From NCBI RefSeq assembly GCF_003173715.1, contig NZ_CP029550.1, positions 1,426,001-1,490,000 of the forward strand: 64,000 nucleotides of DNA. The letters run 5' to 3'. The translations under genes and the position numbers were made by a program. The notes below the pieces were generated by a model. It worked only from the letters and a program-made list of their open reading frames with translations, was not told the DNA's origin and did not search any database. The stretch is from Methylobacterium durans (GTDB lineage: Bacteria > Pseudomonadota > Alphaproteobacteria > Rhizobiales > Beijerinckiaceae). Numbering within the stretch: the first letter of the stretch is position 1; the number at the start of each line of letters is the position of its first letter. Positions 1 through 8,266 of this stretch are shown here, in pieces.

Positions 1-2
1 AA

Positions 3-704
3 ATTTACGCCATCTACGACGGCCTGCTAGGTCGTGCCCCAGACTCTCTCGGGCTGGAGTACTGGGCCGATCGACTGGAGCACGGCACTACCGTGCGCGA
101 CCTCACCCAACAAGTGCTCAACTCCTCGGAAGGACAAGCAAGAGTAGGCTCGCTCAACGACGGAGTTTTCGTCAATCATCTCTACGAGACCATGCTTAAC
201 CGCAATCCAAATGATGAAGAGCGTGACTTCTGGAGTGATCAGCTGTACCGAGGTGCTACCCGAGCCGATGTCGCTGACGGTTTTGTTTTTTCTCCAGAGC
301 ATCTCGCAAGTTTAACCCTAGAGTTTAGCTTAAGTATATTCGTCCCTGACAGACAAGCAAGCGACGTGGCCCGTCTATACTATACACTTCTCGATCGGAT
401 GCCTGATCTCGGAGGATTGCAGTACTGGACGGACCAGCTAAACCAAGGACGCTCGCTCAGCAGTGTCGCAGACAGTTTCCTCACCACGCCCGAACTCCAG
501 GCAAGGTACGGTGCTGTCGATAACGCGGCCTACGTGGACGCGCTCTATGTGAACGCCTTGTGGCGGCACTCGGAGAGTGCGTTCTGGGCTCTTCAGCTCA
601 ACAATGGCCTGCCGCGCGGGGAAGTAGCTGCGCAAATCTCTAGTAGCCCCGAGTCGCAGTACCTGCACTTAGGCCAGATCGAGGAGGGATGGCATCTGAT
701 TTAA
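3..704 (+). CDS. DUF4214-repeat protein, 5'-truncated by the window edge
   Basis: The frame is open from the first bases of the window, so the start lies outside. The visible 233 residues hold about four copies of a DUF4214-type unit (LYxxLLxRxPDxxGLxYW, then a helical stretch ending in F/L-x-S-PE), for example around residues 4-20, 56-74 and 122-140, with a degenerate copy near the C-terminus. DUF4214 is common in large secreted or surface proteins of proteobacteria, often with RTX repeats or type I secretion. No Ca-binding repeat or secretion signal is visible in this part. The frame ends in TAA at 702-704. An S-layer or adhesin role is only a guess. Confidence 0.8.
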   Translation: MYAIYDGLLGRAPDSLGLEYWADRLEHGTTVRDLTQQVLNSSEGQARVGSLNDGVFVNHLYETMLNRNPNDEERDFWSDQLYRGATRADVADGFVFSPEHLASLTLEFSLSIFVPDRQASDVARLYYTLLDRMPDLGGLQYWTDQLNQGRSLSSVADSFLTTPELQARYGAVDNAAYVDALYVNALWRHSESAFWALQLNNGLPRGEVAAQISSSPESQYLHLGQIEEGWHLI

Positions 705-1039
705 CCGAAGCTTGTCACTGCACCTTGGGTGATGCACTCCTTTGATAACCTCAAGGATTCTGCCCGAGGAGAATGCGATGAGCCGCATCTGCGGGAGCGT
801 TCATTTCTCCTGCGCGACCAAGGACGGGCCGCCTTGGGCAACGAGGTCGCGCGGTTCGTGCCCGACACCATCCAGAGGCGGCTTGAAGGCGCGGGCACCA
901 ACGGAAATCTGGTCCGACGAGCCGAGTAACGCGCTCTGAGGCGCGATCTTGGGCGTCAGCGTTCCAATAGGGCTTACCCGTCTGGACCGTTCCACAGTTG
1001 CCGAGGAACCTTTCCGAGAGGGTGCTCCTCCGATTTGGA
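705..1039. other. Intergenic stretch before the IS6 element
   Basis: I see no convincing gene. Several overlapping frames are open on both strands, but none has a ribosome binding site, a recognisable domain or a family resemblance. It may hold remnants displaced by the adjacent insertion sequences. Confidence 0.4.
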
Positions 1040-1927
1040 GGGCGTGTCGCAAACCCGGAAACAGACCGCAGAAGGGGCTCGATGGCTCCGCTTTCATGCT
1101 TTGTTCGTGACGGGAAGTCCGAAACAGAGTGCCAGCAGCCGGTTCTGCTCTCGGACAGTCCATGCGCCGGCAAAGCCGAAGCCCTTGCGCAGCCACAGCA
1201 TGGCCTCGAAGCCCTGGATGGTGCGCCGGGCTGTGGCGAAGGAGCGGAAGCCGCCGATCCGCGGCATGTTCTTCTTCAGCCGGAAGTGGTCGCTCTCGAT
1301 GCCCTGCTGCAGGTGTTTGGTCATGTAGTGGGTCGGCATGCGGGGCAGCAGGCCGGCCTTGCGCGTTGCCACGATAGCGGGCGGGTAGGGGCCTGCCGCA
1401 TCCGTGCCGATCCGGTCGGGGGCCAACAACGGCTGATCCTCGAGCATCTTGCGGAAGAAGCGTTTGGCCGCATCCAGATCACGCTTGGCTGAGAGGAGGA
1501 AGTCGACCGGGCTGCCGTGCTTGTCGATGGCCCGGTACAGGTAGCGCCACTCACCGCGCACCTTCACGTAGGTCTCGTCGATCCGGATCGAGCCGCAGTG
1601 CGGCTTGCGGAAGTGCCGCAATCGCTTCTCGATCAGCGGGGCGTAGGCGAGCACCCAGCGGTTCAGCGTGCTGTGATCGACCTCAAGCCCGCGCTCCAGG
1701 AACAGTTCCTCGATATCGCGGTAGCTGAGCGGGTAGCGCAGGTACCAAGAGACAGCTTGGACGATCAGCGCGGCCTCAAAGTGGCGGCCCTTAAAGTCGG
1801 TCTTGGACCGGCGCTTCAGCTTGGCGGCGATAGCGCTCAGGATCATGGACCACCTCCGGGCTGGAGGCGGCAAACTCGGCCCGTATGCCTAACGAGCCGT
1901 GAACCTCAAAAACTTTGCGACAGGCCC
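1040..1927 (-). mobile_element. IS6-family insertion sequence, complete
   Basis: The element is 888 bp and bounded by 14-bp terminal inverted repeats with one mismatch: GGGCGTGTCGCAAA at 1040-1053, and the complement of GGGCCTGTCGCAAA at 1914-1927. It holds one intact transposase gene on the minus strand. IS6 elements normally make an 8-bp target duplication. Here the flanks (GATTTGGA to the left, GGTCTAGG to the right) do not match, so one side has been rearranged. The right end directly abuts the IS481 element. Confidence 0.85.
1094..1846 (-). CDS. IS6-family transposase
   Basis: A 250-residue DDE transposase. It has an N-terminal zinc/helical region with the family pattern FKGRHFE...YPLSYRDIEELF...VDHSTLNRW (residues about 18-63). 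The catalytic acidic residues lie in IRIDETYVKVRG, IGTDAAGPYPPAI and GIESDHFRLKKNM. Length and domain order match the family. The ATG at 1846 is chosen because GGAGG lies six bases upstream; an ATG nine codons earlier lacks such a site. It sits wholly inside the 1040-1927 element and appears intact. Confidence 0.92.
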   Translation of the reverse strand: MILSAIAAKLKRRSKTDFKGRHFEAALIVQAVSWYLRYPLSYRDIEELFLERGLEVDHSTLNRWVLAYAPLIEKRLRHFRKPHCGSIRIDETYVKVRGEWRYLYRAIDKHGSPVDFLLSAKRDLDAAKRFFRKMLEDQPLLAPDRIGTDAAGPYPPAIVATRKAGLLPRMPTHYMTKHLQQGIESDHFRLKKNMPRIGGFRSFATARRTIQGFEAMLWLRKGFGFAGAWTVREQNRLLALCFGLPVTNKA

Positions 1928-2987
1928 GGTCTAGGTGTTTGATCCCAGGGTTTGATGGTGCAGTTTTCTCACGAGAGTGGAAGGACGCGCTATGGGCCAG
2001 GTTCAGCACGGGAGCGCCACGACGACAGCGGCAGTCCGTCGAGCGATACAGCATAGTCAAGCGAGCCTGAGGGCGTTGGCGGCCCGTTACGGCGTCAACC
2101 CGAAGACCGTCGCGAAGTGGAAGAAGCGGTCCTCGGTGGCTGACCGGAAGACGGGGCCAACGGAACACCGGTCTACGGTGCTGACGGCCGAGAACGAGGC
2201 GGTGATCGTCGCCTTTCGCCGGCACACCCTGCTGCCACTCGACGACTGCCTCTACGCCCTGCAGCCGACGATCCCGCACCTTACACGCTCAAGCCTGCAC
2301 CGGTGCCTGCAGCGCCATGGCATCTCGCGGCTCCCCGAAGTGGATGGCGACAAGCCGCTACGTGCAAAATTCAAGCGCTACCCGCTCGGCTACTTCCACA
2401 TCGATATCGCCGAGGTGCACACCAAAGAAGGCCGACTCTACCTGCTTGTGGCGATCGACCGGACCTCCAAGTTCGCCTTCGCCGAGTTGCACGAGAAGGC
2501 CACGCGCCGGGTCGCCGGCAACTTCCTGCGGGCCCTTGCTGCCGCCGTTCCCTACAAGATCCACACGGTGCTCACCGACAACGGCACGCATTTCACCGAG
2601 CCGTCCGGGAACACTTGGACGCCGGAAGAGATCAGAGCGATGCGCGCCGAGAAGGTGCTGTTCCGCTGCCACTCCTTTGAGGGCGCCTGCGCCGACCTCA
2701 ACATCGAGCACCGTCTCACGAAGCCGCGCCATCCCTGGACGAATGGTCAAGTTGAGCGGATGAACCGCACGATCAAGGACGCCACCGTCAAGCGCTTCTA
2801 CTACGACAGCCACAGTCAGCTTCGGCAGCACCTCGCCGACTTCGTGGCCGCCTATAACTTCGCCCGCCGCCTCAAGACGCTACGCGGCCTCACGCCCTAC
2901 GAAGCTATCTGCAAAGCTTGGACGGAGGAGCCCTCTAGGTTCACCCAGAACCCGCACCACCAAATCCCGGGACCAAACATCTAGGCC
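1928..2987 (+). mobile_element. IS481-family insertion sequence
   Basis: About 1,060 bp bounded by 36-bp imperfect inverted repeats (1928-1963 and 2952-2987; 29 of 36 positions match), starting GGTCTAGGTGTTTGATCCC on the left and GGCCTAGATGTTTGGTCCC on the right, read inward. The right repeat contains the end of the transposase gene, including its TAG stop. The left end begins at the base after the IS6 right end, so the target duplication cannot be checked. Confidence 0.85.
1992..2984 (+). CDS. IS481-family transposase
   Basis: A 330-residue integrase-fold transposase. An N-terminal helix-turn-helix (LRALAARYGVNPKTVAKWKK, residues about 24-45) is followed by an rve catalytic core. The DDE residues sit in YFHIDIAEVHT, VLTDNGTHF and NGQVERMNRTIKD. 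The ATG at 1992 is preferred over a GTG five codons upstream, because GGAAGGA lies upstream of it. The last nine codons are written in the right terminal repeat. No frameshift or stop is seen, so the protein is probably active. Confidence 0.92.
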   Translation: MGQVQHGSATTTAAVRRAIQHSQASLRALAARYGVNPKTVAKWKKRSSVADRKTGPTEHRSTVLTAENEAVIVAFRRHTLLPLDDCLYALQPTIPHLTRSSLHRCLQRHGISRLPEVDGDKPLRAKFKRYPLGYFHIDIAEVHTKEGRLYLLVAIDRTSKFAFAELHEKATRRVAGNFLRALAAAVPYKIHTVLTDNGTHFTEPSGNTWTPEEIRAMRAEKVLFRCHSFEGACADLNIEHRLTKPRHPWTNGQVERMNRTIKDATVKRFYYDSHSQLRQHLADFVAAYNFARRLKTLRGLTPYEAICKAWTEEPSRFTQNPHHQIPGPNI

Positions 2988-3060
2988 ACTCAGCCAGCTA
3001 TCGCTCGTACCTGTCAGACCGTACTCACTGTCCCTTCCACCGGGGGGCAGGAGGCAAATG

Positions 3061-3342
3061 ATGTCGCGTTACTTCTTCGACCTGCACGATGAGCAGCTCA
3101 CCCACCATGACACGGACGGCACCATCTGCGCCGATGACCGCGAGGTGAGCGCGATGGCTACGCGCGTCTTGGCCGAGATCGCGGCTCACGAGCCACTACG
3201 GGCCGGCCAGAAGAAGCTCTTCGTCACCGTGCGCGATGAAGCAGCCCGCGTGGTCTACACCTCGGCGCTGAACATCACCGGTAGCTGGCTACGCTCTCCA
3301 ATCGCGGCCTTGCCCGTGCGGCTCGAACTGAAAACCGCCTGA
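3061..3342 (+). CDS. DUF6894 family protein
   Basis: A 93-residue protein beginning MSRYFFDLHDEQ, the signature of the short DUF6894 family that is strongly expanded in Methylobacterium. The family pattern continues: an acidic DxxGTxxxDD near residues 18-28, a helix AMATRVLAEIAAHEP, and a beta-rich VRDEAARVVYTSALNITG. AGGAGG is six bases before the ATG at 3061, so this start is chosen over the ATG one codon earlier. Function is unknown. Three relatives lie at 8267-8548, 8819-9100 and 22073-22312. Confidence 0.88.
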   Translation: MSRYFFDLHDEQLTHHDTDGTICADDREVSAMATRVLAEIAAHEPLRAGQKKLFVTVRDEAARVVYTSALNITGSWLRSPIAALPVRLELKTA

Positions 3343-3525
3343 TTAGCGCCGAATTCCGGGTAGCAAGAACGCGCTGGATGCATGTGGCTGAGCGGCAGTC
3401 GGGCAGGCGGAGGAGTCGCATACTGACGCCGAGCCTACGGCACCCCTTGGCCAGGCGACGAACCGGATCGCGTCGCGGCCGAAACCGTTTGCTTGCTGGC
3501 GTGGCTGATCCAGTAGGCCGGTGAC

Positions 3526-3762
3526 GTGAGGATCTTCTCTGACATGCGAGCACTGGTGCTCGCCAATATCCTCGACACGCTCGTGGCCGAGATCGAGCGG
3601 GCCGAGATGGACGAGGCCACGCGATCCAAGCTGTCGTTCCTGGCAAAACGTGCTCTCGTGGATGCCGAGGCGCTCCACGACGAACTTCAGCCGCGTGCCC
3701 CGCTGTCGGAGCCCATCGGACCGACAGGTGCCCACAACGTGGTGAAGCTGCGCTCGGTCTGA
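3526..3762 (+). CDS. Small hypothetical protein
   Basis: A 78-residue frame with a GTG start; an ATG six codons later is an alternative. The sequence is largely helical and charged (LANILDTLVAEIERAEMDEA), with no signal peptide or membrane segment. I do not recognise the family, and the ribosome binding site is weak. It is kept because composition and codon use look protein-like and no better frame overlaps it. It lies between the DUF6894 gene and a convergent small gene. Confidence 0.5.
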   Translation: MRIFSDMRALVLANILDTLVAEIERAEMDEATRSKLSFLAKRALVDAEALHDELQPRAPLSEPIGPTGAHNVVKLRSV

Positions 3763-3779
3763 CCGTCCTATCTTGTAGC

Positions 3780-3998
3780 TCAGAGGCTCTCCGCCAAGCG
3801 ACGCAGTGCCCTCGGAACACCGGCGTTCGATAGGCCAGCATTCGGCTCGTCTGCCGCGGCTCCGAGCAGATACACGAGCTTGCCCCGATCAAGTGACTGC
3901 CGGTCCGAGAGACAGTTCACGATCACTTGGAGGGCGTGCTCGATGGCGACGATGCGCGCCTCGAGTTCCCGCTGCTTCATTTCCATCCCGGGCACCAT
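3780..3998 (-). CDS. Small hypothetical protein
   Basis: A 72-residue frame, MVPGMEMKQRELEARIV..., with a predicted N-terminal helix (ELEARIVAIEHALQVIVNCL) and a charged C-terminus. No domain is recognised and no membrane segment is visible. The start is uncertain: ATG codons at 3998, 3986 and 3980 are all possible and none has a strong ribosome binding site. It is convergent with the preceding 78-residue gene. Confidence 0.45.
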   Translation of the reverse strand: MVPGMEMKQRELEARIVAIEHALQVIVNCLSDRQSLDRGKLVYLLGAAADEPNAGLSNAGVPRALRRLAESL

Positions 3999-4144
3999 CG
4001 TTCTTGTTGTGGCGAGCGGGGATAACCGGCTTGGCGCTGGTGTGATCCTTGTGGCTGCCGAGCGAGGTGCTGGCGGTCACGGCGCACTGATCAGAATGCC
4101 CTGCCGGCAGTCCCTATCAGGTGACGTGAGCCCCTTGCGGGATT

Positions 4145-4390
4145 TCAGTCCTCGTCATCGTCATCGTCGTCCGCACCTGGACCGCGCCGGATCTCGCGAC
4201 GCTCGCGGCGCACCCCACCACGGTCGATGTCACGACGCGTCTCTTCGCGATCGATGTCGCGCTCGCGCTGTCCTCTGGATCGAAGGTCAACAGACGGACC
4301 ACCAGGACCGACCTCGATGCTCTGAGCAGATGCTGGCACGGCGGCAAGCAAGCCGGCTGCGAGCACTGATGATGCCAGTAGAACTTTCAT
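4145..4390 (-). CDS. Small secreted, highly charged protein
   Basis: An 81-residue protein with a clear Sec signal peptide (MKVLLASSVLAAGLLAAVPASA, cleavage expected after ASA near residue 22). A short arginine/aspartate-rich mature part with repeats of RRDIDR/RRERREIRR type ends in an Asp/Glu tail. GAGGAGG lies a few bases before the ATG at 4390, which decides the start. The mature part looks disordered. Periplasmic location is inferred; function is unknown. An acidic tail could bind cations, but that is speculation. Confidence 0.72.
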   Translation of the reverse strand: MKVLLASSVLAAGLLAAVPASAQSIEVGPGGPSVDLRSRGQRERDIDREETRRDIDRGGVRRERREIRRGPGADDDDDDED

Positions 4391-4857
4391 GATCCCCTCC
4401 TCGGGCGTCGCCGAGGTCAACAGGGCCAGGGAGGCGACGTTCCGCTCAGCGAACAGCCCGCTCCGAGAGCGGAGGCAAGGGAGCCCCCACCCCTACACCG
4501 GGTCCTTCCGGAGCCCCCTGCGGCGACGGTCCGCCGCAGCTCAGCTTCTGCCTAGCCACAGACTTTGAGATGCCCTTTCATTTCGTTTGAGGGCGGCATG
4601 AGCCTCGGTAATCACCCCGTCGACACCATCGCGGACCTGCTGGATCTGACGCCCGGGGGGTGCGGAAGCGTGCCCGCGAGTCTGTGCGGGCGTCCTGAAC
4701 CATCCTGCGCCGCGTCAGTTGAACCAGCGGACCGCCCGTGGACATGGGGGCGGCCCCGTCCATTCGGCAGGTGGCGAAGAACAGCCGAGAGCCGGCGGCC
4801 CCCTGTCCTTTGGGGCGCGGCCGGCGAGCTCTTCAGGCGGGCAAGGCGCCTGCCGGA
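4391..4857. other. Intergenic stretch with a dispersed repeat
   Basis: No supported gene. From about 4597 to 4840 it resembles 6670-7105: shared landmarks are GAGCCTSGG, ATTCACCCCGYCGAC, GGTGCGGAAGCGTG and the GCCGGC hairpin unit listed separately. It looks like a multi-part non-coding repeat. Confidence 0.5.
4761..4826 (+). repeat. GCCGGC hairpin repeat, copy 1
   Basis: About 66 bp reading CATTCGGCAGGTGGCG, then CCGAGAGCCGGCGGC, a short spacer and GGCGCGGCCGGC. The two GCCGGC arms can fold as a hairpin. Related copies lie at 5682-5744, 7041-7102, 19653-19717 and 31714-31779, the last two inverted. It resembles a REP-type element. Confidence 0.7.
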
Positions 4858-5094
4858 TCAGCAGTGCACCGCGGCCGTCCAAACAGGAGCGAACTGCGCG
4901 CGGGCCGACGGACCACGAACGCGGCGGCTGCCGAGCGGCAGGTCACGCACGAGCACCCAGCTTGCGGTAGCGAGTGCGGCGAGGCTGCCGCCGATCGAGG
5001 CAGCCGCAAGGGCTTCAACTACTCCGTGAGACCAAAGCAGAGTCGTACTGAGGGCGCCCCCTAGCACGGCGATAAGACCATATCCGACAACCAT
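4858..5094 (-). CDS. Small membrane protein, hypothetical
   Basis: A 78-residue frame with two probable membrane helices (VVGYGLIAVLGGALSTTLLW, residues 2-21, and ALAAASIGGSLAALATASWV, about 28-47) and a basic C-terminal tail, so an inner-membrane location is likely. GGAAGG lies seven bases before the ATG at 5094. The family is not recognised. Confidence 0.52.
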   Translation of the reverse strand: MVVGYGLIAVLGGALSTTLLWSHGVVEALAAASIGGSLAALATASWVLVRDLPLGSRRVRGPSARAQFAPVWTAAVHC

Positions 5095-5270
5095 CCATCT
5101 GCCTTCCAGCTGTTGCTGATGGGGACCAATGCAAGGTCGGTAGTATGGTTGCGGCTACGCTCTGACCGCTACGGACCGCATTTGTGCAGCGACAGCTACC
5201 TCGGAACCGGGACTGCGATGCAAAGAATGGACTGCGATCGCCCCGGGATCTCGCGCCTTCGGTCTTTGTT

Positions 5271-5600
5271 TTAGAACGTGTTCCGAAGCTTAGCGATGCC
5301 GCGCCGATAATCATCAAGGGTCATCTGGTCCATCGCTATGCCGACAGAACTCTGCGCGCGCTTTACCAGGTCCAGGCTGTGCTGTTCGCAGCTCGGCAAG
5401 AAATAACCATCACCGGTCCAGCTTTGGATCCCGTCGAACCCTTCGACGCGTCCTTCCCAACCAAGAGAGCGGCCGCCGCGAGCCGCGAGGGGGCCGGCGG
5501 TCCGTCCATCACGCGTGCGATAAAAGCGACCTTCCTGTATCTTCATCCCGCATTGGTCGCAGATGCCGCCCAGGCCAACAATAACCACGGTCAATTGCAT
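5271..5600 (-). CDS. Hypothetical protein with a CDQCG motif
   Basis: A 109-residue frame starting MQLTVVIVGLGGICDQCGMK. The CxxC pair at residues 14-17 and a later CEQH (about 75-78) could form a small zinc-binding site. The remainder (DGIQSWTGDGYFLPSC, then a helical C-terminus) has no recognised family. The frame stays open upstream to 5705, but that part overlaps a repeat, so the internal ATG at 5600 is preferred. The ribosome binding site is weak. Confidence 0.5.
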   Translation of the reverse strand: MQLTVVIVGLGGICDQCGMKIQEGRFYRTRDGRTAGPLAARGGRSLGWEGRVEGFDGIQSWTGDGYFLPSCEQHSLDLVKRAQSSVGIAMDQMTLDDYRRGIAKLRNTF

Positions 5601-5681
5601 GCGAGCTGAGGGTCTGCTCGGCGTTCGGCCGGGCAGGCTGAGGATGCGGGACTGCTGCTGCTGATTATGCGCCGGCTCATG

Positions 5682-5744
5682 CCCCTCGGCGGTCGTGTGA
5701 GACACCGAGAGCGTCGGCTCCTGACCTTGGAGCGCGGCCGGTGC
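5682..5744 (+). repeat. GCCGGC hairpin repeat, copy 2 (diverged)
   Basis: It contains ACACCGAGAGCGTCGGCTCC, then GACCTTGGAGCGCGGCCGG, matching the consensus of the other copies with a substitution in the first arm. It lies just upstream of the 5271-5600 gene. Confidence 0.6.
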
Positions 5745-5922
5745 CCCTGACCAGCGTGCACATGCTCCAAACGCAGGCGAGCCGTCGCCTCGGTCGGCAG
5801 GTTCTCATGATGGCCGATCTCGCCGAGGTGCTGGCGGTTACGGCTCACTGAGGGCGTCAGTAAACTGGCGGGTGCCGAAGTACGCCGTGCACCCGCCACT
5901 CGCGTCGAAGCCGTCCTCGCGT

Positions 5923-6219
5923 TTACGCTGCGAGCGGCTCCGGCTCGACCTCTGCAGGCTGAAGCGCCTCGCTCAGGACCGCCTGCACCTTGTCAGCGGC
6001 GGCCGCGAGGATCTCCGTTCTGATCTCGCTGTCGTTGTCGGCTTCGAGAGCCTGGGAGGAGTGCAGGGCTGCCTTCTGCTGGACAGCCTTCAGCAGCTGA
6101 CGGGCCGGCTCTTCTTCAATCCCGATCAGGGTTCTGGCCAGTTCTGTGTATGCGTTGCTGAGCAGGGAAAACGCAATCTGCGTCATCACCTCGTCCTTGG
6201 CACGGCTGAACTCCGTCAT
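5923..6219 (-). CDS. Hypothetical helical protein
   Basis: A 98-residue cytoplasmic-looking protein, mostly helical and acidic at the C-terminus (PAEVEPEPLAA). It begins MTEFSRAKDEVMTQIAFSLL and has no signal peptide. AGGAG six bases before the ATG at 6219 supports the start. No family is recognised. A short A+T-rich stretch upstream (6220-6310) is a plausible promoter region. Confidence 0.65.
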   Translation of the reverse strand: MTEFSRAKDEVMTQIAFSLLSNAYTELARTLIGIEEEPARQLLKAVQQKAALHSSQALEADNDSEIRTEILAAAADKVQAVLSEALQPAEVEPEPLAA

Positions 6220-6386
6220 GCCACACTCCTATACAGTTACTCAGTACGCTCCCCAGTCAGAAATCCTGCCGACCGGCGGAAAGGCAATCCACAACATACG
6301 TTTATCGAATTGTGTTCAGTTCGTGGCAAGCGCTGGCATTGGATTAGTGCTTTGCGGAACTTCATGAGCGAAGTCCAGATAGGTCG

Positions 6387-6500
6387 CTATCTTGTCTCTT
6401 CCTCCCGCGTCGGCGGCCCCTTGCCTGCCCTCATGAACCGACCGAGCAACAGACCAGAGACGACAGAGAGCATGAACCATCGGCCGAGAAATCTGAGCAT
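6387..6500 (-). CDS. Very small membrane protein (37 residues)
   Basis: The frame reads MLRFLGRWFMLSVVSGLLLG and then a basic tail ending in a charged TREEETR. One membrane helix spans residues about 6-22. AGGA lies about nine bases before the ATG. The hydrophobic helix flanked by positive residues is typical of real small membrane proteins, but at this length chance cannot be excluded. Confidence 0.4.
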   Translation of the reverse strand: MLRFLGRWFMLSVVSGLLLGRFMRAGKGPPTREEETR

Positions 6501-7108
6501 GTGGCGCTTTCCTGAGGGTGGCGTGATGCAGCAGAGCGCATCGCGTTCCCTGCGCCAAGGTGTGGTCTTTGGGTCCTTCTCCGGTGGGGGAGTGGTCGAG
6601 GGGCCGCACGAGTTCGGCTCGTCCCTAGCCACTCCCCTGAAAAGCTGGTTTCGCTTCGCCCCGAAGGTCCCGTGAGCCTGGGCATTCACCCCGCCGACTC
6701 GTGCGCGAGACGCAACACTCGCGCCCGAGACGACAGATGCCAGTTGCGGTGACGGCCTACCTCGGCTGCCTTGCCCTGTTCCTGTGGTGCGTCCACGTAG
6801 CACCGCTCTTGGTCGTCGCGACGGCTTATCTGGCTTGCTTCGCGGTGTTGCTTGAGTGCATGCACCGCGCTCTGCGAGGAGCCGGAGCCGCTGGGCGTGC
6901 CAGGGGCCCCGTAGGCGGCCGAGAGGGTCTGGCGGTTCAGGGTGCGGAAGCGTGGCCGCGCGTCTGTGCGAGGCTCTGGAGCGATCCCAGGGCCATCCCG
7001 GTTAAGCCACTGGACTGCTTTGAACATCGGCAGCCCGCGCCCACTCGGAGGTGGCGCAAAACACCGAGAGCCGGCGGCTCCTGACCTCGGAGCGCGGCCG
7101 GCAGAACA
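6501..7108. other. Intergenic stretch with repeats
   Basis: The second half (about 6670-7105) repeats the 4597-4840 segment and includes a hairpin repeat. A frame at 6737-7084 starts with two hydrophobic stretches but runs straight into the repeat and lacks a ribosome binding site, so I do not call it. Confidence 0.45.
7041..7102 (+). repeat. GCCGGC hairpin repeat, copy 3
   Basis: CACTCGGAGGTGGCG, then ACACCGAGAGCCGGCGGC, then GGAGCGCGGCCGGC. The arms GCCGGCGGCTCC and GGAGCGCGGCCGGC pair almost completely. It ends six bases before the stop codon of the convergent 7109-7432 gene. Confidence 0.7.
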
Positions 7109-7432
7109 TCAGCGGTCTGACCAGGGTAGCTTCCGGTTCTTGAACACCAGATGGTCAACGGTGTCGGCAATCCGCTCTGCGGCTTCGAGGAACTTCGGTT
7201 TGCCCTGGTAGAGGTGACCGAGGGTCTCGGCGATCTTGGCCGCCTCTAGCCGGAGGACCTGCGCCTGATAGTGCAGCATCGTCAGTTGGGACAGCATCTG
7301 ACGATCCCGTGAGCCAAGATCGATACCCTCTTTGAAGGCCCCGGTCAGCGTCTCGATCTGCACCGCGACGGACGCAAGATCGGCTTGTGCCGCAGTCATG
7401 TTTGTCGCCGCGCTATCATCCTTGGGTGGCAT
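7109..7432 (-). CDS. Hypothetical helical protein
   Basis: A 107-residue protein starting MPPKDDSAATNMTAAQADLA. Almost all of it is predicted helix with heptad-like spacing (VAVQIETLTGAFKEGIDLG; LTMLHYQAQVLRLEAAKIAE), so a coiled-coil or helical bundle is likely. No signal peptide and no recognised domain. The frame extends 25 codons upstream, but the ATG at 7432 gives the more protein-like N-terminus; an ATG 11 codons later is possible. Confidence 0.62.
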   Translation of the reverse strand: MPPKDDSAATNMTAAQADLASVAVQIETLTGAFKEGIDLGSRDRQMLSQLTMLHYQAQVLRLEAAKIAETLGHLYQGKPKFLEAAERIADTVDHLVFKNRKLPWSDR

Positions 7433-7724
7433 ATCAGGTCCCGTGGGAAAACTAGATTGCGGCCTATGATATTGTGCGCAATCAGGCCTGTCATGAACCT
7501 GGATCAAAATCGCCTGACACCGTAGGCGTATTTCGGGAGCAGACTCGCCCCGAACCGGTCGCCGATGTTGAAGGACTTCAGCGCGTCGCCGAGTAAGCCG
7601 CCGCTGAAGGAGCCGCGCTTGCCCAGCTCATCCTTGTAGAGGCAGGCCCGTCGAAGTTTTGCGCAGATATAGTGTCATCGAGCACGGGTATGAGCCGCCT
7701 CCTTCCACACCCGAGGAGAAGCTT
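7433..7724. other. Intergenic stretch, possible gene remnant
   Basis: On the minus strand, 7504-7660 reads as a start-less frame containing LYKDELGKRGSFSGGLLGDA and ending LPKYAYGVRRF-stop. It looks like the tail of a protein cut off upstream. I cannot name the family. Otherwise nothing is seen. Confidence 0.3.
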
Positions 7725-7961
7725 ATGACCTTCGCGCCGGTGCGCACGGTCTCGGATTGGCGCGCGAGTGGCTATCGTGGCTTGCGTATCCTGCGCTGCT
7801 CTGAGTGCGGGAGCGGGACCCACCAGACGTGGGGAGAGCTCGAGGCAGAGCCCAACGAAGATGTGGTGGCGGTTGCCCGGCGCGTGCGCTGTCATGGGTG
7901 CGAGCAGCCGCCGGCTGGCCTTGCCGTGGCCACCTACCGGGATGCTGATGAGCGATCGTAA
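7725..7961 (+). CDS. Small zinc-ribbon-like protein
   Basis: A 78-residue protein beginning MTFAPVRTVSDWRASGYRGL. Two CxxC pairs, CSEC (about residues 25-28) and CHGC (about 57-60), are spaced as in a zinc ribbon. GAGGAGAA directly upstream fixes the ATG at 7725. Function is unknown; DNA or protein binding is possible. Confidence 0.68.
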   Translation: MTFAPVRTVSDWRASGYRGLRILRCSECGSGTHQTWGELEAEPNEDVVAVARRVRCHGCEQPPAGLAVATYRDADERS

Positions 7962-8037
7962 AAGCACCGTCGGTACGATAGGCCGCACAGGCTTCGATTT
8001 TGTTGCGATGCACTGCGAGCGTGCGTAAATTGCTGCA

Positions 8038-8262
8038 ATGCAATACGCCGAGTTCCCACGGCTGCTCAGCAGCGCCGACCTCTGCGACTCGGCGGCGACG
8101 GAGCTGGCCGGCGCGGCCACCCATCTCGAACTGCGAGGTGATGTCGCCGCCGCGCAAGCTCTTCGTGAACATGCCCGCCGGGGCCGGGTGGAAGCCATTC
8201 GCCTGCGGGCACGGGCTGTCGGCCTCGCGTGCCTCAGCCGCGGACGAACAGAACAGAGATAG
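8038..8262 (+). CDS. Small helical protein, paralogue of 24892-25107
   Basis: A 74-residue helical protein. Its C-terminal half (ALREHARRGRVEAIRLRARA) matches LLDQARHHRVQAIRLRAQA of the gene at 24892-25107, and the region before it (ATELAGAATHLELRGD) matches ADELAAAAHAHRQEDQ. Two diverged copies in one window indicate a real small family. The arginine-rich amphipathic helix could bind nucleic acid, but that is inference. The stop is five bases before the GTG of the next gene, so the two are probably co-transcribed. Confidence 0.65.
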   Translation: MQYAEFPRLLSSADLCDSAATELAGAATHLELRGDVAAAQALREHARRGRVEAIRLRARAVGLACLSRGRTEQR

Positions 8263-8266
8263 GTCA

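Noticed and set aside
751..1173. Minus-strand frame left of the IS6 element
   Set aside because: It crosses the IS6 terminal repeat and has no family resemblance or start signal.
4060..5850. Short coding-like repeat ending EVLAVTAH-stop at about 4083 and 5850
   Set aside because: The shared stretch is about 30 bases and both frames are only about a dozen codons; I cannot tell whether it is a gene tail or a non-coding repeat.
6737..7084. Frame starting with two hydrophobic stretches
   Set aside because: No ribosome binding site, it runs into a non-coding repeat, and the C-terminal part is repeat translation.
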